Positions 8,499 to 16,280 of a stretch of DNA of 64,000 bases are shown here, one piece after another; the stretch's first letter is position 1; each line of letters opens with the position of its first letter. The notes below the pieces were generated by a model. The model searched no databases and was not told where the DNA came from. It saw nothing but the letters and a program-made list of their open reading frames with translations. The position numbers were made by a program, and so were the translations under genes. The DNA is taken from positions 1 to 64,000 of the forward strand of contig NZ_JBAWJZ010000009.1 of assembly GCF_043876835.1 (NCBI RefSeq), written 5' to 3'. This DNA comes from Yeosuana sp043876835 (GTDB taxonomy: Bacteria > Bacteroidota > Bacteroidia > Flavobacteriales > Flavobacteriaceae).

Positions 8499-9809
8499 TT
8501 AACTTACAGACGCCAGTTCCATTAAAATAGTACATAAAATGGCACCAACAGTTCCAATGGCATAACCACAAACCGCTAGTAAAACACCGACAGTTGCCAG
8601 TGATGGATGGAATGCTGCAGCTACAATTGGAGCAGATGCTGCTCCACCAACATTGGCCTGACTGCCAACTGCTAAAAAGAAATAAGGAGCTTTAATTAAT
8701 TTAGCTACTAGAATTAATAGTGCAGCATGAATAGTCATCCAAACAATGCCAATAAAAATTAATCCAGTATTGTTAAAAATAAGGGTTAAATCCATTTTCA
8801 TTCCAACAGTTGCAACAAGGATGTATATAAAAACACTTCCATATTTGCTCGCACCTGCACCTTCATAATTTTTTGCTTTTGTGAATGATAATATTATGGC
8901 AATAAGGGTTGCAATGCTTATCATCCAAAAGAATTCTGAATCTAAAAATGTGAATATGTTTCTTGTAGTAGGAGACTCAATTTTTGTTATAACATCTTCA
9001 AAATAGTTTGCTAAAAACCCAGCTAAATAATGAGAAATACTTACTGTCCCAAAAGCTATAGCGGCAATGATCATTAAATCTTTTAATGACGGATTTCTCT
9101 TTACTTTATCAGTAAACGTAGAAACTTTTTCTTTTAAAGCTTCTATAGCAGAATTGTCAGCATTAAGCCATTTGTCGATTGCATTTGATTTTCCTATTCC
9201 AATTAATAATACGGCCATCCAAATATTTGCAACAACAATGTCAACAAATACCATACCTCCATATAATTTTTGGTTGTACCCATAAATTTCCAGCATAGCC
9301 GTTTGATTAGCTCCACCACCAATCCAGCTCCCGGCTAATGTTGATAATCCTCTCCAAACTGCATCTGGTCCAACTCCTCCAACTGTTTCAGGTGAAATCA
9401 TTGAAATTAATAATATAGCAATAGGGCCACCAATTATAATTCCCAAAGTTCCTGTAAAAAACATGATTAAAGCTTTCCATCCTAAATTAAATACAGCTTT
9501 TAAATCGATACTTAAAGTCATTAATACTAAAGCTGCGGGTAACAAATATCTACTTGAAACATAGTATAAATTTGAACTATGCTTTGTTATTTCACCGGAT
9601 GCATTAATGGTTTCCCATTCAGGAGCTATTAAACCTATGGTTGTAAATAAAGAGGGTAGCATATAAGCTACGAATAGACCCGGAACAATTTTATAAAATT
9701 TTAACCAAAAACCTGATGTTTTTGATTCTGTATAAAAAATGAGCCCTAAGGCAATCATTAGTAAGCCAAATACGATTGTGTCGTCTGTAAACAAAGGAGA
9801 ATTATCCAT
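8499..9809 (-). CDS. DUF819 family integral membrane protein (YjcL-like)
   Basis: A 436-residue inner membrane protein with about 11-12 hydrophobic helices. Family landmarks are LPSLFTTIGLI near residue 55, GTLGIIIGGPIA, the glycine-rich SWIGGGANQTAM in the first half and the matching GSQANVGGAASAPIVAAAF in the second half. This internal repeat of Gly-rich half-helices resembles a transporter with inverted repeats. DUF819 proteins are uncharacterised carriers; no substrate can be named from sequence. The ATG at 9809 is the natural start, since only a short periplasmic segment precedes helix 1. No clear partner gene adjoins it. Confidence 0.88.
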   Translation of the reverse strand: MDNSPLFTDDTIVFGLLMIALGLIFYTESKTSGFWLKFYKIVPGLFVAYMLPSLFTTIGLIAPEWETINASGEITKHSSNLYYVSSRYLLPAALVLMTLSIDLKAVFNLGWKALIMFFTGTLGIIIGGPIAILLISMISPETVGGVGPDAVWRGLSTLAGSWIGGGANQTAMLEIYGYNQKLYGGMVFVDIVVANIWMAVLLIGIGKSNAIDKWLNADNSAIEALKEKVSTFTDKVKRNPSLKDLMIIAAIAFGTVSISHYLAGFLANYFEDVITKIESPTTRNIFTFLDSEFFWMISIATLIAIILSFTKAKNYEGAGASKYGSVFIYILVATVGMKMDLTLIFNNTGLIFIGIVWMTIHAALLILVAKLIKAPYFFLAVGSQANVGGAASAPIVAAAFHPSLATVGVLLAVCGYAIGTVGAILCTILMELASVS

Positions 9810-9988
9810 GTAAATTTTATTTTGGCTAAAAATACCAAAATATTACAATATAAAGTATTATTAAGATTATGTTAAATTGATAATTTGGCACAATCATTGA
9901 ATTATAATAATTGTTGCATTCAGAATTAAAAGTTTATTGAGTGGTTACTTTAAACTTGAGAATGTAATTATATTTTTGGTTGGTTAGT

Positions 9989-10019
9989 TAAAAAGCATCC
10001 TTTTTGGATGCTTTTTTTT
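9989..10019. terminator. Intrinsic terminator-like hairpin, either direction
   Basis: AAAAGCATCC (9991-10000) and GGATGCTTTT (10006-10015) pair around a T5 loop. The plus side has a long T run; the minus side also ends in T. It lies downstream of the minus-strand hydrolase gene (stop at 10073) and probably ends it; no plus-strand gene precedes it. Confidence 0.7.
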
Positions 10020-10072
10020 ATATTTAAACAGTCTAGACACAAGCATTTGTTGTGTTTAAAAGAATCAGGTTG

Positions 10073-10999
10073 TTATTGATTAATGAAATTTGAGATTGTT
10101 TCAATAAGTTCGTCTGATAATTTTCGGAAAGGTTCATTGTAAGATTTTGAATTTTCTAAATTATCACCATCAATTGTAACTAGCACATGGTTCATTTTAT
10201 CAATTAATTTTAATGTGGAATTTGGAACGGCTTCATTCAATAATTCAGCTTCTTTTGGTTCTACTTGCAAATCTTTAGTTCCATTAATTAAAAGAATAGG
10301 CATTTGCAGTTTTTTAATTTCATCAACTGGATTGTATTGCATCCAGTTCATCATAAATGATTGAATATCTTTATTGAAAACAGTAGCTAATTCTTGTGGA
10401 TAATCATTGGTTTTTATTCCTTTTCTCAAGCTCTCAATTACTCTTTTGGCATCGTTTGTTAAAACAGGATAGGTTTTACCAATTTGCTCAATAATAATAT
10501 TGTCAATAGATTGTCCAGGTCCAGCTATAGAAATAAATCCATCTGCTTTGTCTTTAGCTGCTAACATACCTACAAGACTACCTTGGCTATGACCAATTAC
10601 AAAAATATGGTTGAAGTTTTTGCTGTTTTTGAAATATTCTATAACAGAAATTGCATCAGTAACAAAATCATCAAACATAATGTTAGGATCTATTTTTCCA
10701 GTTCTAATTTGTTTTACTATACGCTTATCGTACCTAAAAGTGGCAATATCATTATTGGTTAAATCTTCTGCTAGTTTTTTTAATGAATTATTATTTAAAA
10801 AACTCTGATTGCCATTTCTGTCTGTAGGACCAGAACCACCAATAATTATAGCTAAATTTGGTTTATTAACTTCATTTGGAAGCAACAATGTACCATCAAT
10901 TATAGTGTTAACTTGGATATCTTGAGAAGTGAAAGTATTGTTTTGAGAGAATGATTTAACAAAACATAATAATGATAATACTAAAATTTTAGTTTTCAT
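10073..10999 (-). CDS. Secreted alpha/beta hydrolase
   Basis: A 308-residue protein with a signal peptide (MKTKILVLSLLCFVKSFSQ), so it acts in the periplasm or outside. The alpha/beta-hydrolase fold is indicated by the oxyanion region IIGGSGPTDRNGN, the nucleophile elbow VIGHSQGSLVG (serine near residue 139), the acidic segment LLINGTKDLQV and the catalytic histidine in KMNHVL. The family includes esterases and peptidase-like hydrolases acting on acyl or peptide substrates; the natural substrate is unknown. It is a single gene flanked by the hairpin at 9989-10019 and by the repeat-bearing non-coding region. Confidence 0.87.
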   Translation of the reverse strand: MKTKILVLSLLCFVKSFSQNNTFTSQDIQVNTIIDGTLLLPNEVNKPNLAIIIGGSGPTDRNGNQSFLNNNSLKKLAEDLTNNDIATFRYDKRIVKQIRTGKIDPNIMFDDFVTDAISVIEYFKNSKNFNHIFVIGHSQGSLVGMLAAKDKADGFISIAGPGQSIDNIIIEQIGKTYPVLTNDAKRVIESLRKGIKTNDYPQELATVFNKDIQSFMMNWMQYNPVDEIKKLQMPILLINGTKDLQVEPKEAELLNEAVPNSTLKLIDKMNHVLVTIDGDNLENSKSYNEPFRKLSDELIETISNFINQ

Positions 11000-11158
11000 T
11001 TTTTAAACGATAGATTATTTTGTTTAAACTGTTTGATATAGATTTTATTTTATAAGTAGTAAAAATATATTAAAGTTGTTGATTATTTAGCGTTATATTA
11101 AAAATTAAATGATTGAATTTTTTCTCTTATTTTATACTTAAAATAGGCTAATTTATGT
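11000..11158. other. AT-rich upstream region without recognisable gene
   Basis: Contains the 5' flank of the minus-strand hydrolase gene and leads into the first repeat unit. I see no open reading frame, RNA fold or clear promoter in it. Confidence 0.5.
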
Positions 11159-11391
11159 TTAAATGTTAAAATATTGTGCAATACATCGAAAAAATATACT
11201 TTTTATCGGTTAAATTGAAATATTGTTTTACATTTGAAGTGTACTAAATAACATACTTTTTAGTTCAATGGATTAATTAATTAATATTTGCATTTTGTAG
11301 TAGTTATAGTAACCCTAAATCTATCTTCAAAATAAAAAAAAGCAAATTGACGAAAAACCGAGATTGAGGGATCTCGGTTTTTTTATGCAAT
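11159..11391 (+). repeat. Direct repeat unit 1 (~233 bp)
   Basis: This unit recurs at 11478-11715. From CATCGAA (11184) to the terminator, the two copies differ only by a 4-base ATTA-type expansion near 11280, one A/G change near 11308 and one C/T change in the terminator stem. The first ~25 bases are more diverged. The unit holds a promoter-like motif and a terminator, so a complete transcription unit was copied. Confidence 0.95.
11242..11384 (+). ncRNA. Candidate small RNA, copy 1
   Basis: TACATTTG at 11229-11236 matches TAnnTTTG, which puts a start near 11242. The transcript would end at an intrinsic terminator: ACCGAGAT (11357-11364), loop TGAGGG, ATCTCGGT (11371-11378), then T7. No open reading frame with a start codon fits between them. 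A second, poorer element (TAATATTTG, 11282-11290) would give a shorter RNA of about 90 nt. The -33 element is weak for both, so the start is uncertain; the terminator and its conservation in copy 2 are the strong evidence. Confidence 0.6.
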
Positions 11392-11477
11392 GAATTTAAA
11401 ATTCTTATTCAATTATATTTTTAATATTCTTTTTACTTTTCGTACTTATTTTTTCTCAAAAACATCCTAAATTATAC

Positions 11478-11715
11478 TTAAATGTTAAAGTATATTGTAT
11501 TTCATCGAAAAAATATACTTTTTATCGGTTAAATTGAAATATTGTTTTACATTTGAAGTGTACTAAATAACATACTTTTTAGTTCAATGGATTAATTAAT
11601 TAATTAATATTTGCATTTTGTAGTAGTTATGGTAACCCTAAATCTATCTTCAAAATAAAAAAAAGCAAATTGACGAAAAACCGAGATTGAGGGATCTTGG
11701 TTTTTTTTATGCAAT
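11478..11715 (+). repeat. Direct repeat unit 2 (~238 bp)
   Basis: Second copy of the unit at 11159, offset 319 bases (323 after the 4-base expansion). Its end runs over the stop codon of the convergent AlkB-like gene (11707-11709). The 86 bases between the units are unrelated to them. Confidence 0.95.
11561..11708 (+). ncRNA. Candidate small RNA, copy 2
   Basis: The same TACATTTG element is at 11548-11555. The terminator stem is ACCGAGAT (11680-11687)/ATCTTGGT (11694-11701) followed by T. The only stem change relative to copy 1 turns a G-C pair into G-T, so pairing is kept, as expected for a functional RNA hairpin. The T run overlaps the stop codon of the convergent gene, so copy 2 may also end that gene's antisense transcription. 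Confidence 0.6.
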
Positions 11716-12300
11716 AATTCTAAAGGTTAAATTAATTCGCTCGCTAATAATTTTTTTGGTTTTTGGTAACTGATGTTGCCAAAATTTTTGTGTATCACCT
11801 TTCATTATCAAGAGGCTACCATGATTTAAAATAATCTTTGTTTTAAGCTGAGGTTCAAATTTGTGTTTAAAATGAAAAATACGTTCTGCCCCAAAAGTTA
11901 CTGATGCAATGATTGGTTGTGAGCCTAATTCCTTTTCGTCATCGGCATGCCATCCATTACTATCTTGACCATTTCTATATAAATTTGCTAAACAGCTCGT
12001 AAAGTTTGTATTTATTTCTTTTTCAGTAGCTTGTTTTATTTCCAGTAATTCTTTTGTAAATGCTTTTGGTTGCATTGTAATATTTGAATATGTATAGGGA
12101 AGTTTGTTGTTGGCATACAAAGAAGTTAACCGTGGCTGCAAATATGTTTTTCCAAAAACTGTTATATAATCTTGTTGCCATTCAATAGAATTTAAAAGTA
12201 ACTTGAAATAGTGATCAGATAGATTTTTATTAAAAAAATGGTCGTAGTAAACCACATCTGCATCTTTCATGTTTAAATTTATTGCATCTTGGAAAAGCAT
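11707..12300 (-). CDS. AlkB-like 2-oxoglutarate/Fe(II)-dependent dioxygenase
   Basis: A 197-residue protein of the 2OG-Fe(II) oxygenase family that oxidatively repairs alkylated bases in DNA or RNA. The iron ligands are visible: H118 and D120 in GWHADDE and H176 in FWQHQLP; the 2-oxoglutarate-binding arginines are R188 and R194 in ERINLTFR. The substrate-lid and nucleotide-recognition segments YSNITMQPKAF and ASVTFGAERIFHF agree with AlkB/ALKBH2-like bacterial enzymes. Length is normal. It ends inside repeat unit 2 and is followed upstream, 6 bases away on the same strand, by a DoxX-like gene, so the pair is probably one transcript. Confidence 0.93.
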   Translation of the reverse strand: MLFQDAINLNMKDADVVYYDHFFNKNLSDHYFKLLLNSIEWQQDYITVFGKTYLQPRLTSLYANNKLPYTYSNITMQPKAFTKELLEIKQATEKEINTNFTSCLANLYRNGQDSNGWHADDEKELGSQPIIASVTFGAERIFHFKHKFEPQLKTKIILNHGSLLIMKGDTQKFWQHQLPKTKKIISERINLTFRIIA

Positions 12301-12306
12301 TTCATT

Positions 12307-12666
12307 CTATAATTTTAAATAACAATAAGCCCAAAACATAAGTGCAAATTGAAGTGGAATTCTTAAAATTAATATCCATTTTGGAATACTATCGAATTTC
12401 TTTTTATCTGTAAGCATATAAAAATGAACAAGCAAAAAGACGCTCAACATACTAACAATTCCATAAATGGAAATATTTTTTAATGGAGGAATGCATAAAC
12501 AAATTCCTAAGACTATCTCAAAAGCGCCACTTAAGTAAACCATTAGTTTGTGGTTTGGAATGTATTTTGGCATAATGCGTAAATATATTTTTGGCTTAAT
12601 AAAATGGAAAACCCCTGCCATCATATATAAAAAAGACATAAGGTATAAATGCCAAGGATAGGTCAT
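12307..12666 (-). CDS. DoxX-like four-helix membrane protein
   Basis: A 119-residue protein with four predicted transmembrane helices and the DoxX-like pattern MMAGVFHFIKPKIYLRIMP, VYLSGAFEIVLGICL and ILRIPLQFALM. Small DoxX proteins are inner membrane proteins with poorly defined roles, some linked to redox or quinone metabolism. It lies directly before the AlkB-like gene on the same strand (6-base gap). I draw no functional link beyond likely co-transcription. Confidence 0.87.
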   Translation of the reverse strand: MTYPWHLYLMSFLYMMAGVFHFIKPKIYLRIMPKYIPNHKLMVYLSGAFEIVLGICLCIPPLKNISIYGIVSMLSVFLLVHFYMLTDKKKFDSIPKWILILRIPLQFALMFWAYCYLKL

Positions 12667-12710
12667 AACTAAAAATTAATTTCTCTAAATTAGCTTAAAT
12701 TGAATTGGAT

Positions 12711-13376
12711 ATGAAGTCTAAATTATTTTTGTTACTGTTTTTGGTTTGCTTCCGTGTATTTTCTCAATTACCTGAAGGTTTTGTGTATGTGGAAAATGTT
12801 ATTCCAGATTTGAATGTTGAATTAAGATATCATACTTCATATAATTTTGTTGGCAAACCTATTGATGGTTATCAAACTAATTCTCTTATTTTAACAAAAG
12901 AAGCCGCAACGGCATTAAAACAAGTTCAAAAGGAATTATTACAACAAAATTTATGTTTAAAAGTGTATGATGGATACCGTCCTCAACGAGCTGTAAATCA
13001 TTTTATAATTTGGGCAAGAAATTTGAATGATACCATAAACAAACATATTTTTTATCCTCAAGTAAATAAAAGTGATTTGTTTCAGGATGGATATATTGCA
13101 ACCCACTCTGGTCATAGTAAAGGAAGTACTTTAGATTTAACAATTATAGATGGAAATACCGGCATTCCTTTAGATATGGGAAGTCCGTATGATTTTTTTG
13201 GAGAAGAATCTTGGGTTGATTACCAAAATATTTCAGAAAAACAAAAAGCAAACAGAAAATTATTGCAAGAAGTTATGTTAAAACATGGTTTTAGAAACTA
13301 CCCAAAAGAATGGTGGCATTTTACCTTAAGGCAAGAACCTTTCCCGGAAACGTATTTTGATTTTGTTATAGAATAA
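12711..13376 (+). CDS. D-alanyl-D-alanine dipeptidase, VanX/DdpX type (M15D)
   Basis: A 221-residue zinc dipeptidase with a signal peptide (MKSKLFLLLFLVCFRVFSQ), so it acts in the periplasm. Zinc ligands of the family are H135 and D142 in HSGHSKGSTLDLT and H203 in EWWHF; E200 is the catalytic base and R90 in YDGYRP is the substrate arginine. VanX-type enzymes cleave D-Ala-D-Ala. In glycopeptide-resistant bacteria they accompany VanH and VanA, but no such genes are here, so a role in recycling or using peptidoglycan dipeptides is more likely. I start at ATG 12711; a TTG two codons earlier is less likely. Confidence 0.93.
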   Translation: MKSKLFLLLFLVCFRVFSQLPEGFVYVENVIPDLNVELRYHTSYNFVGKPIDGYQTNSLILTKEAATALKQVQKELLQQNLCLKVYDGYRPQRAVNHFIIWARNLNDTINKHIFYPQVNKSDLFQDGYIATHSGHSKGSTLDLTIIDGNTGIPLDMGSPYDFFGEESWVDYQNISEKQKANRKLLQEVMLKHGFRNYPKEWWHFTLRQEPFPETYFDFVIE

Positions 13377-13408
13377 AAAAACTGCTTTCATTTAGAAAGC
13401 AGTTTTTA
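13377..13408. terminator. Bidirectional intrinsic terminator between convergent genes
   Basis: AAAACTGCTTTC and GAAAGCAGTTTT pair around ATTTA (loop 13390-13394), with A before and T after. It separates the VanX-like gene from the DUF6249 gene. Confidence 0.88.
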
Positions 13409-13432
13409 ATATTGCTTGGTTGGTGTTTTTAG

Positions 13433-13777
13433 TTAGTTTTTATCTAAGTTCTTGGTCATGTTGAATCCTACAAATAACCCAATACCAGACATTAGGAAGA
13501 TAGTTCCCGGATAGGCTACATCTTCATCAACACCTAAATTGTACTGTAAAATAGATGCAATAAATACACCAAGGCCAATTGCCATTAATAATAAGGCTAA
13601 ATTCAACAAAAATACTTTCCAAATAGGAGAACGGTTACTTCTGTCTCCCATAAAAATACTGGCATCTGCACCTTTTTCAATAAGTGCTAAACGTTCTTTG
13701 TTTCTTGTAGATAAGAATAAATATACTATTCCGAAAATAGCTAGAAACATACTGATTGGTATTAAAACTCTATCCAT
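13433..13777 (-). CDS. DUF6249-like small membrane protein in the ECF sigma locus
   Basis: A 114-residue inner membrane protein: helix 1 at residues 4-22, a charged loop (TRNKERLALIEKGADAS), and two further helices near residues 52-75 and 88-106. The motif ERLALIEKG after the first helix is typical of DUF6249 proteins. Its promoter region is the mirror image of the sigma factor promoter (TGTAACCT-N15-CGTCATA at 13850-13821), so it is probably transcribed by the neighbouring sigma factor. A role in the same membrane-stress or envelope response is inferred from this; no biochemical function is known. Confidence 0.85.
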   Translation of the reverse strand: MDRVLIPISMFLAIFGIVYLFLSTRNKERLALIEKGADASIFMGDRSNRSPIWKVFLLNLALLLMAIGLGVFIASILQYNLGVDEDVAYPGTIFLMSGIGLFVGFNMTKNLDKN

Positions 13778-13820
13778 AATTGTTTGTTTTTAATTGATTA
13801 TATTTAATGTGTTCATAGCT

Positions 13821-13850
13821 TATGACGACACCTTTTTAAATTAGGTTACA
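13821..13850 (-). promoter_or_regulatory. ECF-type promoter of the DUF6249 gene
   Basis: On the minus strand TGTAACCT (13850-13843), 15 bases, then CGTCATA (13827-13821). The same two blocks with the same spacing occur on the plus strand at 13880-13910. The start codon at 13777 is 43 bases downstream. Confidence 0.7.
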
Positions 13851-13879
13851 CATTATAATAAATTTTTTTAAAATGTTTT

Positions 13880-13910
13880 TGTAACCTAAAACTAATTATT
13901 ATCGTCTTAC
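13880..13910 (+). promoter_or_regulatory. ECF-type autoregulatory promoter of the sigma factor gene
   Basis: TGTAACCT (13880-13887), a 15-base spacer and CGTCTTAC (13903-13910). A GTAAC-type -35 and a CGTC-type -10 are the usual recognition blocks of ECF sigma factors. The start codon is only 6 bases beyond the -10, so the mRNA may be nearly leaderless. Confidence 0.72.
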
Positions 13911-13916
13911 TATCAA

Positions 13917-14498
13917 ATGACCACCAACGACGACATATATTATATCAATTTGATTATTGAAGGCAACTCAAAGGCATTTAGTGTTTTAGTTGACCGTTAT
14001 AAAGATTTGGTGTTTTCGTTAGCGTTGAAAATGGTTAAGAATAGGGAAGAAGCTGAAGAAGTTGCTCAAGACACTTTTATCAAAGTTTTTAAATCATTGA
14101 GTAAGTTTAAAGGTGACTCGAAATTTTCAACTTGGATTTATAAGGTTGCTTATAATACGTGTTTAGATAGATTAAAGAAAAACAAAAGAGAACAGCATGT
14201 AGTTTCTATTGATGAGTTTAATTCAAATCAAATAAAGAGTCTTGATAATGCACTTGATTTAATGGAAGATGAAGAACGAAACCAAACAATTCAACATTGT
14301 ATTAACCTATTACCAAGTGATGATGCCTTTTTGTTAACCTTGTTTTATTTTGAAGAACAATCTTTAGAAGAGATTGCAAAAGTGATTGGTTTAACAGCAA
14401 ATAATGTAAAGGTGAAGCTATTTAGAAGCAGAAAAAAACTAACTGCTATTTTAAAAGAAAGATTGGAACCAGAAATAATTGAACATTATGGATCATAA
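13917..14498 (+). CDS. ECF-type RNA polymerase sigma factor (RpoE-like)
   Basis: A 193-residue sigma-70 family member with region 2 (DRYKDLVFSLALKMVKNREEAEEVAQDTFIK split over residues about 22-53, then FSTWIYKVAYNTCLDRLKK) and region 4 (residues about 135-185, SLEEIAKVIGLTANNVKVKLFRSRKKL). Region 3 is absent, as in ECF factors. ATG 13917 is the only good start, because the conserved N-terminal helix begins within a few residues. Autoregulation is likely from the promoter at 13880-13910. The next gene overlaps it by 11 bases and encodes a membrane protein in the position of an anti-sigma factor. Confidence 0.95.
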   Translation: MTTNDDIYYINLIIEGNSKAFSVLVDRYKDLVFSLALKMVKNREEAEEVAQDTFIKVFKSLSKFKGDSKFSTWIYKVAYNTCLDRLKKNKREQHVVSIDEFNSNQIKSLDNALDLMEDEERNQTIQHCINLLPSDDAFLLTLFYFEEQSLEEIAKVIGLTANNVKVKLFRSRKKLTAILKERLEPEIIEHYGS

Positions 14499-14904
14499 AA
14501 CAGATAAGCAAATAGAAAAACTGGTAGATAAAATGATGAAAGGAACATCATTAGAATCACCTTCATTTAATTTTACTGATATGGTTATGGCCCAGGTTTT
14601 AGAAGCTAAAACAAGTCAGGTTACTGTTTATAAACCATTGATTTCAAAATGGATATGGTATGTTGTTTTTGCCAGCATGATTGGTTTAATGGTGTATTTA
14701 ACTTTTAATGATTCAAATTCTGCTTCTACCGGATTATTTGATAAATTAAACTTAAAAGCTTTACCAAGTTTGAATATTTCTAAAGCTTTTGAAAATTTTC
14801 ATTTTTCAAGAACTACAATTTACGCTTGTGTTTTGTTAACGGTGATGCTTTTTATACAAATTCCAATTTTAAAGCATTATATGGATAAAAGGTTTGAATT
14901 ATAG
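14488..14904 (+). CDS. Membrane protein coupled to the sigma factor, possible anti-sigma factor
   Basis: A 138-residue protein with a cytosolic N-terminal part of about 48 residues (DHKTDKQIEKLVDKMMKG), a membrane helix at about 51-70 (WIWYVVFASMIGLMVYLTF) and a second hydrophobic stretch near the C-terminus. It starts at ATG 14488 inside the sigma gene (11-base overlap), so it is translationally coupled. This layout is classic for anti-sigma factors, but I see no zinc-binding ZAS motif (HxxxCxxC) and no similarity I recognise; the anti-sigma role is inferred from position and topology. An alternative TTG start three codons earlier is less likely. Confidence 0.75.
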   Translation: MDHKTDKQIEKLVDKMMKGTSLESPSFNFTDMVMAQVLEAKTSQVTVYKPLISKWIWYVVFASMIGLMVYLTFNDSNSASTGLFDKLNLKALPSLNISKAFENFHFSRTTIYACVLLTVMLFIQIPILKHYMDKRFEL

Positions 14905-14935
14905 AGAAATAGAAATTTTTAAATGGAAAGAAACG

Positions 14936-16174
14936 TTAATACCAACGTTTCTTTTTCTTTTTAGAGCCTTCGCTTTTTCTTCCTTTTTTGTGTTTACTTT
15001 TTCCGGGAGTTTTATGAATTTCCTTTTTTGCTTTTGGGTCTAAAGGATATGGATGATCTTCAATAACATCTATTTGAAGCTGGATGAGTTGTTGTATGGT
15101 TGCTACATAGGATTTTTCATCTGCCGAACAAAAAGAATAAGATGTACCAGTATTTCCTGCACGTGCGGTTCTGCCAATTCTATGCACGTAAGTTTCTGGA
15201 ACGTTGGGCAAATCAAAATTAACTACGGCATCTAAATTGTCAACATCAATACCACGAGCAGCAACATCAGTAGCAATTAAAATATTTACTTCTTTATTCT
15301 TAAACTGATTTAAAGCGGCTTGTCGGTCGTTTTGGTTTTTATCTCCGTGTAAACTAACTACTTTATAATTGTTTTTTAAAAGGGTTTGTTCTAATTTATC
15401 AACGCCAAATTTTGTACGCCTAAAAATAATAATACTTCCTTTTATGGTGTTTCGTAACAAGTGTAAGCATAATTCTATTTTATTGCGTTTAGGAACATAG
15501 TATAGCACCTGATTAACGTTTTTTGAAGTGGATGAATTTGGTGCTACTTCTACACGTTCTGGATTTGTTAAAATAGTGTTTGCCAATTGTTCCACCTTAA
15601 AAGGAATAGTTGCCGAAAACAATAAAATTTGTTTTTCTTTTGGGCACAAACGTTCAATTTTTTTCACATCATCAATAAAACCCATATCAAGCATTAAATC
15701 GGCCTCATCTAATACTAATGTCTCAATGTAATCAAGGTTTATTATATCTTGTTTATGTAAATCGAGCAAACGCCCGGGAGTAGCAATTAAAATATCAACA
15801 CCTTTTTTTAAAATATCTATTTGAGGTTCTATAGAAGCACCACCAAATACAACCGTAGTTCTTAAATTAGTGTATGCACTATAGGTTTTAAAATTTTCTT
15901 CAATTTGTAATGCCAGTTCACGTGTGGGGCTTACTACCAAAGCACGTATTTTTTTTCCACGTTTTGATGCATCTTGCTTATCAAATAATTGTTGTAAAAT
16001 AGGTAATGCAAATGCAGCGGTTTTTCCAGTACCAGTTTGGGCAGACACAATCACGTCTTTTTTAGCTAAAACCAAAGGAATCGTTTTTTCTTGCACTAAG
16101 GTAGGGTTATCATAACCAGCTTCAGCTACGGCTCTTAAAATAGGTCTGTTAAGTTGTAAGTCTTTAAACGACAT
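14936..16174 (-). CDS. DEAD-box RNA helicase, RhlE-like
   Basis: A 412-residue ATP-dependent RNA helicase. The motifs are in order: Q motif around Q28, Walker A AQTGTGKT (45-52), PTREL, GG, TPGR, DEAD (LDEADLMLDMGF, near residue 155), SAT, FRRTKFGVD, ATDVAARGID and HRIGRTAR. The C-terminal 30 residues are a basic lysine tail that probably binds RNA. Such proteins remodel structured RNA in ribosome assembly, mRNA decay or cold adaptation. It converges with the sigma operon and is followed upstream by the cassette at 16272. The start ATG at 16174 precedes the typical FKDLQLN. Confidence 0.95.
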   Translation of the reverse strand: MSFKDLQLNRPILRAVAEAGYDNPTLVQEKTIPLVLAKKDVIVSAQTGTGKTAAFALPILQQLFDKQDASKRGKKIRALVVSPTRELALQIEENFKTYSAYTNLRTTVVFGGASIEPQIDILKKGVDILIATPGRLLDLHKQDIINLDYIETLVLDEADLMLDMGFIDDVKKIERLCPKEKQILLFSATIPFKVEQLANTILTNPERVEVAPNSSTSKNVNQVLYYVPKRNKIELCLHLLRNTIKGSIIIFRRTKFGVDKLEQTLLKNNYKVVSLHGDKNQNDRQAALNQFKNKEVNILIATDVAARGIDVDNLDAVVNFDLPNVPETYVHRIGRTARAGNTGTSYSFCSADEKSYVATIQQLIQLQIDVIEDHPYPLDPKAKKEIHKTPGKSKHKKGRKSEGSKKKKKRWY

Positions 16175-16280
16175 GTAAATAATTTTGCAACAAAGATAAC
16201 CTAAATTGTATTGGGTTTTATTTTTATAAAGGGATTTGAAATTTAAGAATTTAGATATATAACTTCTTTTTGAAAAGTGT

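Noticed and set aside
9961..10019. Decayed tRNA or small RNA before the hairpin at 9989
   Set aside because: TATTTTTG at 9971-9978 is too close to the hairpin to make a meaningful RNA, and no cloverleaf remains.
11159..11715. CRISPR array
   Set aside because: Only two copies of a ~235 bp unit with a terminator in each; CRISPR repeats are 24-48 bases with regular spacers. No cas gene is present.
12705..13376. Vancomycin resistance cluster
   Set aside because: Only a VanX-like dipeptidase is present; no VanH, VanA, VanR or VanS gene is nearby. A cell-wall turnover role is more plausible.
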